From: Sceloporus undulatus
Lineage: Eukaryota > Chordata > Lepidosauria > Squamata > Phrynosomatidae
NCBI RefSeq assembly: GCF_019175285.1
Contig: NC_056529.1
Location: forward strand, 1,192,397 to 1,256,396
DNA length: 64,000 nucleotides
Reading direction: 5' to 3'
The translations under genes and the position numbers were made by a program. Shown piece by piece: positions 48,201 to 60,050 of the stretch. Each line of letters opens with the position of its first letter. Position 1 is the first letter of the stretch. The notes beneath the pieces are model-generated. The model ran no database searches. It was not told the DNA's origin and saw only the letters and a list, made by a program, of their open reading frames with translations.

Positions 48201-51166
48201 AACAGATAATAGCTGTTACATATTAGTGGATATATTTATAGGGACACAGATGCTTATATGTGATTTGATCTGATAATGTATGACTGTATTTGACATACTG
48301 TTATAATTATGTGGTTAAATTTGGGGGGAAATATTAAATAAAAATGGGATGGCCTGGCTAGCTGGGCACAAGAGCAGTGGGGCTTGGGGCACATGGAGCA
48401 GGGAATCCACAAGAAGGGCCCCCAGCCATAGCCCCCCATTCTAGCAGCACTGCAGGGCAGAGCTGACACACCAGCTGCATCCCTGGCCCCTCTGCAGCCT
48501 AGGGCCACATGGTCTGGCTTCCTACAGAGTAGGCCTGAGGATGCTGGGGGGACTGGGGACCCTGCACCCACCCACCTGCAAAGAGTAGCTTTTGTTGTAG
48601 AGATTTTCCACAGGGATGTCCAACCCGTTCTCCGTGCAGTTGCTGTAGGGTTTGCTGAGCCGGTGGGATGTGGTCTGCAAGGCAGAAGGGAAGCGATGTG
48701 CTGGAGCACCAAGAGCACTGGATTTTGGGGGGGAAATGGAGGGAAAGGGGGTATAGGATGGAGGGGGAAAGAGAGGGGGAGCTTTCTGGTCCCCTGGTTT
48801 GCGATTCCCCTCCCCAAGCTATTCCATTGCCCAGTGAAGCCTATTCACAGTAAGAACTTGGGCTCAAGACTGCCTAGAAAACTCTTCCTTCTCTTTATCC
48901 TGGAAGTGTGATTGCTGGAAAAGCACTCTGCACATGATCAGGTGTGCTTCATTCAGTGCTCCAAGTATGTCCTAAGTTAACAAGGCTAAGCCTCAAGGGG
49001 CAGCAGGAACTTCTCAGCCCTGTTCCATCTGATTTCCGCCACTGATCCAATGCCACCAGGAAACAATCTTCCGTGGCCCAAGTGGCAGCAGAGCAAGGCA
49101 GTGGAGATGCGGAGGGCCGCTAGCCAGGGCTGGGAGGGTCTGTTCTGCCCCCTGGGAGATGACTCACAAAGTGCATCCCAATGGAGGTGGCCGTGGCAGT
49201 TTCGATCTCGGTGCCGATGTCCTCAATGAAGGGGTACTCGTCTTGGCCATGGATCACGATCTTGGCTCCCGTGGACGTGACCAGGAAGGGGTTGTACTCG
49301 GCTTCATCTATGTACAGGATCACCTGCAGACCTGTGCACAGAAAGGTTTGTGGGCATGTAAACCCTGAAGACCAGAGGTAAAAGCTTGGTAGTTTTAATC
49401 AAAGCAGCCATGTTTCTTTTGTCAAAATATCTCTATGCTGTTTCTGTTCTGCACTATTTATGCACCGCAGAGGAGCTGAAGGAGCAGAGAGAGGGAGAGA
49501 GTTCTTGCTCTGCACCTGAAGAGGCTGTTTCTCAAGCACTAATGGAAATTTGGCAGAAATAAATGAAGGAGCGGAGAGAATTCCCAATATGATAAAGGCT
49601 GTCAGTTCTGAGCAGGTTTTGATGGGTGAAACTGGCAGCGGAACACCAACACTTCATGAAACTCCAGCCACCCAGGAGGCCTTCCATGCGCCATCTTACT
49701 ACAGAGAGGGAAATGCCTTGGATCCCCAACAAGTCCAATTTGGGCTGCCAAAGCACACAGCTCTTTTTGAAGTTCTCCGTTCAGACAAAAAAATACCCAT
49801 AATAGACAAAACTTTGAAAATCAGGGAGAACCTCCTCCAGCTTGGGGAAAAACAGCACCCGCACCCAGTGGTACCATAGCCTTCTGTTGGAGCCCAGTGG
49901 CCCCAAGGCTCCTGAGCATATCAAGATCACAGACAGTCTTCCCACCCGCAGGTCCCCCTTACCGTTTTCACTGCCCCCTGTTGATGTATTCAGGACCTCC
50001 CCATTCTGCCCACTGTTGAAAGTGTAGCAGTTCCCATACAGCGGATGGTGGAAGGAAGTGAAGTTCCTGCGGGAGATCAAGCAAGGCTGAATTGGGGGGC
50101 ATTTTGAAAAAGGCTCCATGTAAGCCAGTGGGTCTCAGCCTTTGGGGTGGCTCCCCTGGGCTGCCCCACCTTGAATCCAACCCAGTGACCCCAAAAGAGC
50201 AGCTGCTGCTTTGGATCATATGGTTTGTGGCTCCGCTGACAGTGAATCCATGTCAGGCTTTAATCTGCTGGATTTGAACAGAGCTTTCCAAGGTGCTGAA
50301 CCTACTCTGCAGATAGCATCCTCCACCTCCAAGGTTTTCTGGACTATAATCCAGTGTGGATTCACCACCCCATTGACATTCACCACCCCATTGACTGCAT
50401 CTCCCCACATGAAGCTTCACTTCTTTAAAAACTAAGGGACAACCCAGTCCAAAGTTAGCCTGGCTTCTGGGCAGTGCTCAGGCCAAGGCATCCAAGGTTG
50501 AAGCCCTGAGCTCCTTTGCTGGGAGGCAGGCCCAGCAGCATCCAAGATGACTGACTCCTGAGCAAACAGGTTTTGGCACTTTGATGCACAAATGGCTGGG
50601 CACAACTCCAGTGTGGCTTCACTGCACTGCCTCAGAGAACTGCGCTGCATCAGGAACTCAGCCGAGATCCACCCCACCCCACACAAAGCACAAGGGCCCC
50701 ACAAACAGATGCCAGCCTCTTGGAGATCTCCACTGCTCTCAGCATTCAGCTGTGGCCAAGACATGTGCCCAGCTCCACTCTCTGTCTTCTTCAAGGACAC
50801 TCCAGAGAAGCACCTCTCTGGCCTCCCCAATTGGCAGCACTTTCAGTTTGAACCCATTTTGCAATCCTGGTGGAATCCACCTTCATAACTGCCCCAGGAA
50901 GCAGGACTCTGTTATTTCCATTTTGCAGATGGTGGGGAGCACAGTCCCCAAGACTGAATTTTTCCCCCAACCACCCCTGAGTCTGGGGGTGTCCCAATCC
51001 TATGGGCTTGATAGACTATTCCTGAAAGTGGAGGCTGGTGGCCCCCAAATCAGTGGGGCTGGAGAACCCACTCTGACTTTTAGTCTGAAATGTCAAAGTG
51101 CTCCCAAGAGCAATGGCTCCTTTAAAGTTGGGACACTGGCCCACTGACCCCCCCATTGGAATTTTT

Positions 51167-51218
<52 letters not shown>

Positions 51219-52907
51219 AAACCGGCACGGCTCCAGAGCATGTGCTGGCTTTCTCTATGGGCATTTCCCAGGAGCAGCCAGGACTGACCTGGAGTCACAG
51301 GAGACGCCGTCAAAGGAGCAGCTCAGGATGAGCTCATTGGGGGAGTAGCTCATCCTCTCCTTCTCCTCGGGGTCAATCTGAGCCATGATGTTCATGTAGT
51401 GCAGTTTGTACCACTCCTGGATGGCATTAACCCCTGAGCTGAAGGTGTAAAGGGCACAGTCGCTGCTATTGCTGGGGTCACACTAGGAAGGAAGGAAGGA
51501 AGGAAGGAAGGAAGGAAGGAAGGAAGGAAGGAGAGGACCATCATAACTCACCCTGAGGTTGCAGAGGGTTTGGACCAAGAGGGGCCGACAGCTCCAGGAG
51601 CTGTGCCCTACCCAAAGCATGACCCCAAGCGCAGGGGGCATGGACAGTCGGGACTCTCTGGGCAAGAGAGTCCCCACTGCAGCCACAGCCGTGGTTTGTG
51701 TGTGGAGGAAAGGCATGGAGTGAGACTTACCAGCCGGAAGCCCACAATGTCTTCTGGGTTCTTGACATTCACCATGCTGGAGCTGCCCGGAAAGATGCTG
51801 GCCTCAATCCGCCGCTTGTAGCCAGAGGAGACATTGATGGCAGGCTGGGGCTGGAGGTCGCTGGCCATCAGCAGGGGAAAGAGTTTGAGAAACTGGCCCT
51901 TGTTGCTTTCCTCGCTGCCTACCTCACGGCGCTCCCGGGCTTTGCTCTCCGGGAAGCTATACAAGGACTCCAGGGCCATCCTGGTCTCCTTGTCCAGCTC
52001 TGCCAGGTGGCCTTTTATGGCGCTGTACCTGTGGAAGAAAAGGAGCCCTCTGGTAAGGGAACATCCAGCTGTTGGGATGCAGAGAGGCGGGCAAAAGAGG
52101 CACAGCACCAGGCACTGGTGTGGGCCTGATCTGGTGTGAGGTGGCTGCCTGGTTAATTTGGGGTTCGTCCTGCACTTTCTTTCCAGGGCTTACAATGAAA
52201 CACTCACTCTCTCTCACATACACACTCCTGAACTCATACAGGAAAGAAACAGAAAGCTGAATAGGCATTTAAATCCCATGCTTGCTTTTTAGACAATCAT
52301 GCACAGTTTCCACCTTTGTCTAAGAACCAAGATTATCCAGGAGCACATGGCTGCCCTGATTTTGGTTCTCTAGTGGGAGTGTGACCAGAGCAGCCAGCCC
52401 AGCACTCTTCCCCAGCAAACAATGTTTAACTTGGACCCATAACTCTTTAGGTCCTTACTCCAGGACTGTGTACCTGTATTAAGTTCAAAGCAAAACCTGG
52501 CACAGATTCACACACACACACAGACAAGAGAGCAGATCGGTCCGGTCTGCACTGCAGGGGTGGAAGGAAGGTGAAGCCGGAGCCACTCACTTGTAGGGGT
52601 TGATGTTGCAGACAGTGACAGCCGGGAAGGGCAGCTTGTGGAAGTGGACGGTGACCGAGACGGAGGCCACGTAGTAGTTCATGACCAGCTGCACGCAGTA
52701 CCACACGATCAGCCCCACGGCAGTCAGGGTGAGGAGGATCCAGAGGCCGCGGCGCAGGCGCCCGCGTGAGACCACAATGCGCCGGCATCCGTGGGTGTTG
52801 GTGTTCATGCAGTACCAGTGCATCAGCTCCCGCAGGGTGGGCGCCTGGGGCCCTGTCACCGGAAGCGTCCGCTTGATCTTGGCCTTGATCTTCTCGGCGG
52901 GAGCCAT
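45247..52907 (-). CDS. SCNN1G: SCNN1G, epithelial sodium channel gamma subunit (12 coding exons), complete
   Basis: Gamma subunit of the epithelial Na+ channel. Exons in coding order: 52591-52907, 51731-52028, 51289-51482, 49963-50066, 49168-49331, 48576-48674, 47968-48085, 47329-47407, 46724-46781, 46242-46303, 46066-46141, 45247-45702; one open frame of 2025 nt, 674 aa (human 649). It starts MAPAEKIKAKIKRTLPVTGP as in gamma. HG gating motif at 39-40, TM1 about 55-77, FPAVTVCN at 94-101. Two basic clusters fit the gamma cleavage region: RERR (137-140, furin type) and YKRR (176-179, near the prostasin site of mammals). Thumb and cysteine-rich segments include NLYNKSYSLQICLHSCF and CGCAQYAQPLP. 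TM2 has the gamma SCS filter (LGLWMSCSVVCVIE). The tail holds an unusual acidic run (EEEDEEEDGR) and the NEDD4-2 site TPPPNYSTL. The acceptor ccactggcag lies 17 bp before the ATG, so exon 1 is non-coding. Confidence 0.96.
51166..51220. repeat. (CA)n microsatellite
   Basis: Interrupted CA run in the SCNN1G intron between the exons at 51289 and 49963-50066. Confidence 0.85.
51486..51531. repeat. SCNN1G: (GGAA)n microsatellite acting as splice tract of SCNN1G exon 51289-51482
   Basis: On the minus strand this is (CCTT)n running directly into TAG/TGTGACCCC, so the tetranucleotide repeat is the polypyrimidine tract of that exon's acceptor. Confidence 0.9.
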
Positions 52908-53329
52908 GATGGCCGCAAGGGGGGCTGCCAGTGGGAAGAAGAGCAGGGCGTTACTGCCATCCCCTCCCTCTGTCCCCTTGGGGGACTCTGTGCCCTGAGC
53001 ACCCTCAGGACCACACTTGCTCCTCCGGGTGTTTTACACACTTTGGGGGTGGCAGAGCGGAGGGGGCTGTGTGTGCGGATGGGAGCCCGCTCTGAGTGGC
53101 CAAGGGCTTTGGGGGCCAGCCTTGGGCCCTTCCTCCAGGGCTTCCCCTTCGGGCCCTTTCTGAAGCTGGCTGCTGGGGGGCTGCTCTCCAGGGACGTAGC
53201 CAGGGGGGGGGGGTTCTTGGGGTCCAGACCCCCCCTTCCATTAGAAAAATGAATGATGTGTGCTGCTGTGCCGCCGCACCCAAGCCCCATGATAATGGTG
53301 GCACTTAGTCAGGACCCCCCTCCCCTTCC

Positions 53330-54070
53330 TAAAATCCTACTGGAACATCAGGCGGGCCCTCCATGGCTGGGTCCCAAGAGGCCGAGGAAGCCCCCTGGCC
53401 TTGGGGCTCCTGGGAGAATCCCTTCCTTCCCTCCGTTCTGCCAGGTCCAGAGGGAGACCCACAGCCCCCGCAAGCCCCCTCTGTCTCCTGGGAAGGAGCC
53501 CGAGAGACAGCCCTTGCTGCCTTTGGCTGGAGGGGGGCGAAGCCAGAGAGGAGCCCAAGGCGGGCCCCTTTGTGCCCTTTCCTCCGGCCAAAGCCAAGAG
53601 GGAGAGACCGGTAGGAAGAATGCAGGGCCCCAGAGGGAAGGGGGCAGCGGGGCCCGGGGCTGGGGAAGGGGGCTCCACCGGCCAGCTCTGCCCGGGACCA
53701 AGGCAGCTGCGCGGCAGGGAAGAGAGAGGGGAAGCGGGGAAAGAGAGCGAGGAGCTGGCCCTTCCTCCCCCCGCGGGCCTCTCTCCTGGGCGGCAGCAGG
53801 GGCCCCGAGGAAGGCAGCCTCCCTGCCTCCGACCCAGAAGGAGCAGCACCTGCTGGGCGAGGGGTCCCTCCGGCGGCGCTCCTCGGCCCCTTCTCCTCCT
53901 CCTCCTCCGCTGCCTCTTTGCCGATGAAGCCGCAGCCGGGAGGGAAGAGGACCAAGGCAAGGAGGAGGAGGAGGAGGCTGAGCCCGGAGAGAGAGCCAGC
54001 CCCCCGCCCCCCCCCGAGAAGGAGGCAGGGTTAAGCGGGGAATGGGGCGCCCCCTGCCGCCGACTCAGCT
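53330..54070 (-). promoter_or_regulatory. SCNN1G: GC-rich island, probable SCNN1G promoter / first exon region
   Basis: Dense GC sequence with many CpG dinucleotides about 0.4-1.1 kb upstream of the first coding exon of SCNN1G. The gamma gene should have a non-coding first exon here, but I could not choose a donor with confidence. Long open frames on both strands (for example 53401-54216) are explained by base composition. Confidence 0.5.
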
Positions 54071-54099
54071 CCATCGGGAGCAGGAGGGCCCCGGTGGGG

Positions 54100-54460
54100 A
54101 AGGGGTTGGGAACCATAAGGCCTTACGGGGAAAGACTTAGGAAGGGAGCTGGGGATGTTCAGCCTGGAGAAGAGGAGGAGAGCCCTGTTGAAAGACCGGA
54201 AGGGAGGCCACGTTGAGGAGGGAGCAAGCTTGTTTTCTGCTGCTCCAGAGACAAGGACCCAAAGCAATGGCTATAAAGCTCCAGGAAAAGAGGTCCCATC
54301 TTAACATTAGGAGGAACTCCCTTAGAGGAAGGGCTCTCTGACGGTGGACCACACTCCCTCAATGGAGGGCAATGGAGCTTCCTTCTTTGGAGGGTGTTTT
54401 GGGACAAGCCCCTTCCAAGATCTTGGGGGGGGGGGCTTTCCTGCCTGGCTGGCCCTTGAG
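54100..54460 (+). mobile_element. Old CR1 LINE 3' end fragment
   Basis: Diverged copy of the region at 43.75-44.15 kb: GGAACCATAAGGCCTTACGG, TTAGGAAGGGAGCTGGGGAT, GAGGGAGCAAGCTTGTTTTC, TGCTGCTCCAGAGACAAGGA, AACATTAGGAGGAACTCCCT. No usable frame. It starts at the right edge of the SCNN1G GC island. Confidence 0.8.
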
Positions 54461-54769
54461 GTCTCCTCCAGGGGCAAGAGAGGGACTCAAGTCAGAGGGA
54501 TCGGTGGCTCTGTGGCCTCCCTGCCGTAGCCCCCAGGGCCTTCAGAAGCTGGACTCCCATAGGGCAGTCTCTTGAAAGTGGGCTTTTGCTGGGAGCCCCA
54601 AAGGCAACAAGCGCGGGACCATCAGGCCAGCCAAGTGGTCGTCCCGCATGGAGGGATGGAGTGAGGCCAGAGGGAAGTGGGCTGGCAAACCAGCTCAGCT
54701 CTGGAAAGCTCAGCCTCAAAGGAAGGTCAGGGCGGCAGCAAACCCAGCCTGGTCTCCTTTCCATCCTTT

Positions 54770-55055
54770 TGCAAAGGGCCTTGTGGCACCCGAAGGACTA
54801 AGACAGAAGCTGGGAGCATGAGCTTTGGTAGACCTGAGCCTCCTTCCTCAGAGGCATGGGGCAGAATGGAGGGTCCAAGGGAGAAGGAGAGAGGGAGCGG
54901 GGGGCCCAGGACCCTCCTCTGCACCCCATACATCTGGGCAAGTTGGTTCAAACCTATGAACGCTCATGCTCCCGACATCTGCCTTCAAGTTGGTCCCAAA
55001 GGTGCTGCAAGGCCCTTTGATAGTACAATGGTTTTCCAGGTTAACACAGCTAGGT
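54770..55055. repeat. Interspersed repeat with inverted arms, family uncertain
   Basis: GGGAGCATGAGCTTTGGTAG with CTTCCTCAGAGGCATGG on the left, and AACGCTCATGCTCCCGACAT, GGTCCCAAAGGTGCTGCAAG and GGTTAACACAGCTAGG on the right, are inverted versions of one reptile repeat. A related piece lies at 63240-63425. I cannot name it. Confidence 0.6.
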
Positions 55056-55514
55056 CTCGGAATTGCCTTCCGCCTCAGAAACACTGGTGAACATTTTGTA
55101 GCTCTCCCACACATTGTGAGTGTGAATGTGTGTCTCTGAAAGCAGGAACTCAGGAAAGGCTCTGGGCCTTGGCTTTGGGGTCCACTATTTAGCAGCAGAC
55201 AAAAGCCTGCTTCCTGGCCTAGAGGGGTCCCAGCCTTGTGCTCACAATCTCTGTGAGCTTGGCTTTATCGCTGCCCAGCCCCAGGGAGCCATCACCCTGG
55301 AAGAAGGGCTGGAGATAAATTGGAGGCAGAAACATAAATCAATACAACCTTCCACTGGACACCTTTTCCCACTCCTATCTGACTGGATCTCCTCCAGAGT
55401 CCCCCACCCATGGCTTTGGGTTAAGTTCCTTATGTGTTTCAAAGGAAATCCTATCTGTCTGGATGAAATGTGTATTGGACCCAGAGCCTGGGGGGCAGAC
55501 GGCTGGCCGGAGCC

Positions 55515-55645
55515 ACATTTTTGTGGTGCCTTCAAGTCATTTCCGATTTAACAGCAAACTGGCAAAACCACCTCTGAGGATTCCTTGCCTGAGAAAACCC
55601 TCCGAAACTCATGGGGCGGTCATAAGTCTATAGGCCACTTGAAGG
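55515..55645. repeat. Inverted pair of SINE tails
   Basis: TTTGTGGTGCCTTCAAGTCA is an antisense SINE tail, and GGTCATAAGTC with CCACTTGAAGGCACATAG is a sense tail of the same SINE, about 90 bp apart. Confidence 0.6.
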
Positions 55646-55844
55646 CACATAGACACATGCACATCCCTCCGTCGTAGGTCTTCTGGGCCAGGTTTATGAT
55701 CCTGAGGAGGTTTGCCAACAGGGAAAGAGTGGTGAATATTACTGTTCACGCAGATGTAAACAAATTCCAGACAATGTTGTTTAAAAACCAACCAGCCAGG
55801 CTGTAATTTAAGTCCTCACTCTTTAAAAAGTAATGTAGTAGAGT

Positions 55845-56114
55845 ATTCTCTCTAGGAGTCTCTGGGTCCTCCATGGCAACTCTGTGGTCAACGTCCGACA
55901 GACACTGACCATAGAACTGCGCTGGAGGAGCTACAAAGGCCTAGAAGAGTGTCCTCTCTAGGAATCTCTAGGTCCTCAAGGGCAACTTTCAGTTAAAGTT
56001 AACCACAGAGTTGTACTGGAGGACCTCCATATTCCTAGAGAGAACATATTAATCAAATCCATGAATAATCAAATCCGCAAATATCAAAGCCGCAAATATG
56101 GAGGGATGAGTGTA
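55845..56114. mobile_element. MITE-like element with about 110-bp units and a Tigger-like end
   Basis: Two diverged tandem units contain TCTGGGTCCTCCATGGCAAC, TCTGTGGTCAACGT and GGAGCTACAAAGGCCTAGAA, followed by AATCCGCAAATATCAAAGCC and an end GGAGGGATGAGTGTA. The units reappear in inverse orientation at 60766-61010. Confidence 0.6.
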
Positions 56115-57023
56115 TATGTATGTGCATCCAGGATGTACGTTTATGGCCATGTGGTTGTTTGTCAGCATGGGTGTATGTCTCTATGTCGGTTTTGTTTGTT
56201 GGTGTGTACTAGCCTTGTGCAAATTAGAGTGGCTTTCTGCAAATAAAACTGGATTTGATTTGGCATCCACATGGATGCTAACAAAAGCCAGACAAGACTG
56301 TGGATGACTCCAAATTCAGATTGCATCAGTGATTGTCAGCAACTGTTCAGATGCTTGGCGGCAATCACTGGCTTTTGTGTTTCAGAAGGACTGGAAAGTG
56401 TATGTGCCTCTCTTTCTTTGTGTATGTGTGAGATAGACTTGTTGAATTGCAACAATCACCACATCTCTTCTGGAATGTCCGATTGTCTCTTATGTGCCAT
56501 AATACTTTTTTGTGTGGCTTTCTGTTGCAACAGACTAGTATGGCCATACCTTTGAGATGCAAATTCAAACATTTGCTGCATATGCAAATATGTAAATAGC
56601 TCTGATAATCCAGCAAGTGCCATCTGTTGACACAATGCACTACAAAGGATTGTGATAAAATGACCCACCTTGTGCAGATGACTTTTTTTGGAGAGGGAAA
56701 AATAGATGATTAGGCACTTCTTTTATTATTATTTTTAATTTAATTTTTTTAATTAAAAAAATAAAATGCATTTAAACAAACATAGACATTTAAAATTACA
56801 GAGGGTTTCATTTTGCATATTGGAAAGAGAGTCCCCCTTTAAAGTTCTAGTACAAGTAACTTCTGCCTTCCTTTGAGCGACCTACACAAAAAGGTATAAT
56901 GTCGACATTGTTTCGTGATGTACAAAAAATAGCATTTCCTAGAATTTATCCTCAATAAGTTTATTCTAATGTCTAATTAATAAATTGTAAGCCACTCTGA
57001 TAGCCTTGGCAGAAGAGCGAGGT

Positions 57024-57024
<1 letters not shown>

Positions 57025-57099
<75 letters not shown>
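57025..57099. repeat. Palindromic (AAT)n(ATT)n microsatellite
   Basis: About 11 AAT units run directly into about 14 ATT units, a perfect inverted repeat able to form a long AT-rich hairpin. Confidence 0.95.
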
Positions 57100-57100
<1 letters not shown>

Positions 57101-57449
57101 TACCTAGTCATAGTACTTGTAAGTATTTTAACACAGTAAAATGGCTTATGGAGAAATTATCAGAAAATATTAACTATAACTCAAAACAACAAAATCAAAG
57201 ACCCTTTCAGGAAAAAAGGTCTCTCCTTATAGATTATATTAATACAGATTTTATATCTGTTTCTCCTCCATCTGGCCTCTCCATTGAGGCCTGCTTGTGG
57301 TGGGGGAAAGGCTTGCGTACCCTAATGAAGTTGTGAACTATGCTGGCGGTGGTATAATAGCCATTGGTAGGGCCTCCCATGCTAGACAGGTCACAACCGA
57401 AGGGTCTGACCAAGAGCACCAAAGGGCAGGATGGGCTCTCTAGCCTTAT

Positions 57450-59159
57450 GGCAACCATCCTAGGAGAAGGACAGCCCTCATCCCAAACCCGGACAGATGG
57501 TGCTCGTCTAACCCTGTAAGGTCAACCATCTAAGAGAAGGAAACCCTAACCAAAGCTACGACCCAAGGACCTCACTGCCACTGTCCATGCTTGTCAAGGC
57601 CTCAGCAGACGAACCTCTGGTTTAAAGGGTGAGACCAGATCTATGCACGCTGCGCTCCACCAGAAAAACCCATTGCACAGGCTCGAAGGATACATCCAAT
57701 CTCCAAAAAAGCCCTGTAGCGATAGGCGAGGGACAAAACGGCAGGTGTAAAGATGCACTGGAAGCCGCAGACCCAACCCTGCATGCAGGTGGTTCAGGAC
57801 TTTGGTCGCTCGAGACTCACCGGGGATGACAGTCTTGTTCAGCAGCATCCTGAATGACCAAGCAGCCTTTTTTAAGGAGAGCACTGCTTGCTCCATATGG
57901 AGAGGGGCCTAGAAAAGGTGGCCTAAAGAAAGCTCATCCCCATCTACCCAGTTGGCTAGCCGCGGCCAACGGGCATCTTCTGATGCAGTCAAACAAAGAC
58001 AAAGAGACAAAGGCACATACCTGCCTCCAAAGGTGCAACTAGACTAACGCTTGCATGCTGGAACATCAGAACCATGCAAGATTCTGCAGACAGTGGACGT
58101 CCTGAGCGTCGTTCTGCCCTAATAGCCCATGAACTGTCACAACTTAACATCGACATCGCTGCTCTTAGTGAAGTTTGTCTCCATGAGGAAGGCAGCCTTA
58201 AAGAACACGGTGCCGGCTACACACTCTACTGGTCTGGCAAACCCAAAACTGAAAAACATCTTTCAGGTGTAGGCTTTATGATCAAAAACTCCATTGCCTC
58301 CAAACTCGAAACCTTGCCAACAGGACACTCTGATCGCATTATCTCCTTATGCCTCCCACATGTTGTTCTCTTCAGTATATATGCCCCAACTATGCAAGCC
58401 GACCCTGCGGAGAAAGACAAATTCTACTCAGACCTACACCACCTTATACAAAAAGTCCCTGCAGAAGACAAAATCATTATCCTTGGTGTCATCAATGCCA
58501 GAGTAGGAAAGAACTTTGAAGCCTGGAAAGGTGTTTTAGGCAAGCATGGTGTTGGAAACAGCGCTTTAGAAATAAAGTTTAATAATAATAATGATAATGA
58601 TAATGGACGCCTCCTGCTAGTGTTTTGTGCAGAACAGCAGCTGACTATTACAAACACCATCTTTCAGCAGAAAGATAGCTTGAAGACAACCTGGATGCAT
58701 CCTCGATCCAAACACTGGCACCTCATTGACTACATCCTAGTGCGCCAGAGAAATATTCATGATGCCTTCATACTGAGTGATGCCCAATGCGAATGTCAGC
58801 TCACCAGGCACACCTCGCCCAGCCATCGCCATGTAAGAAAAGCAGCCTTTCGCCTCACTGTAGTCAACTCCACAAAAAACTTCGAGACTCAGAACAAGTG
58901 GTGGATCAACTTAGGAGAAAAAGACACAACATGTGCCGCTCGGGTGATTCCAGAGGTTTTACGAAGCTCTTAAAGCGTGTTTGGAACTACATATCAGGTC
59001 CAAAGCGCCCTATACAGTACAGATGGTCACACACTAATCACAGATAAAGCTTTCCATTCTGAACCGATGGCTGAACATTTCCAAAGCCTCTTTAGTGCCA
59101 ATTGAGTAGTCCAAGACTCAGCTATTCAAACATATGACACATGAAAAATGAATTCGACA
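57450..59159 (+). mobile_element. Non-LTR retrotransposon, 5' part with APE endonuclease
   Basis: The frame at 58074-58973 encodes an exonuclease-endonuclease-phosphatase-type (APE) domain: SALIAHELSQLNIDIAALSE, GAGYTLYWSGKP, GVGFMIKNSIASKLE, FSIYAPTMQADPAEKDKFYS, IIILGVINARVG (usual form GDFNARVG), then WMHPRSKHWHLIDYILVRQR. The frame begins earlier (RLTLACWNIRTM just upstream). Near 58580 an in-frame AAT/GAT simple repeat adds an Asn/Asp run. The left edge (5' UTR) is approximate. Clade is not certain; it resembles the RTE-like, CFDP2-type proteins of vertebrate annotation. Interrupted by a mariner at 59160 and resuming at 60051. Confidence 0.75.
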
Positions 59160-60050
59160 TACGAGGGTCACTCAACAAGTACTTAGCCTCACCGCCCGAT
59201 GGTGCTGCTGTTACAAAGAGTTTTACCATTGTGCGGTACATTCTTTAGAGCTACAGTCAAAGTTTCAGTCAATTCCCTTCATTTGTTTTGTTTTGATAGC
59301 CTTTGGAAGCGAGCGTGTCTGGTCGGTTTTACAAAAATGGAAAAAGAGCAATATCATTCGGTGATTCGATTCTTGTTTTTGGAAGGGAAAACGCGAGCGA
59401 AATCGAAGAGCTTGGTGCTGTGTACGGTGACTCTTCTCCTTCGATGGCAACCGGCAAGAATTGGTTCAACGAGTTTGTTCATGGCTGCACGTCGGTTTTT
59501 GATGAGCCACACCCAGGTGCCTCAAAACGGCTACTACGGAGGAAAACGTTTTAAAAATCCACCATCTCATGTTGGCAGATGCCGATTGAAGGTTCGCGAG
59601 ATAGCTGAGACTGTAGGCATCGCAGAGGACGGTGCTCATTTTTACACAAGAACTGGGCATGAGAAAGCAGTCGGCGCGATGGGTGCTGTTTCACCACGCA
59701 AACGCGCCGGCTCACCCTCCGTGTGTCATGGCCAAATTGGTTGAATTGGGCTATGAATTGCTGCCCCCTCCACTGTATTCCCCAGTTTGGCCCCCTGTGA
59801 CTTCTTTTTGTTTCCAAACTGAAAAGTCCACTCGCCGGGAATAGATTTGGGTCGATTGGAGGTCATCACCGCCACCGAGGCCTATTTTGCAGACCTTGGG
59901 AAAACGTATTTTTCAGACGAGTTGAAAAAGTTGGAGGAGATCGCTGGGCAAGTGTATTGAGCTAAAGGAGACGGTTGAAAATAATCGCCACTTTTCCAAA
60001 ATTTTCGTTTTTTTCTTTGTAGGCTAAGTATTTATTGAATGACCCTCGTA
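59160..60050 (+). mobile_element. mariner DNA transposon, internally deleted, nested in a LINE
   Basis: Terminal inverted repeats are TACGAGGGTCACTCAACAAG with CTTAGCCT at the left and AGGCTAAG with GAATGACCCTCGTA at the right, including the TA target duplication. Between them are mariner transposase pieces: MEKEQYHSVIRFLFLEGKTR, a region matching EELGAVYGDSSPSMATVKNW in another frame, NWFNEFVHGC, DEPHPGA, then LFHHANAPAHP and LVELGYELLPPPLYSP near the C-terminus. At about 890 bp it is shorter than a typical 1.3-kb mariner; the central catalytic part is missing and the frame changes several times. Non-autonomous fossil. Confidence 0.9.

Noticed and set aside
53337-54216. Open frames of 259 and 271 codons on opposite strands upstream of SCNN1G
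   Set aside because: Mutually overlapping, low-complexity Pro/Gly/Arg/Glu content in a CpG-rich block; more likely promoter or first-exon sequence.
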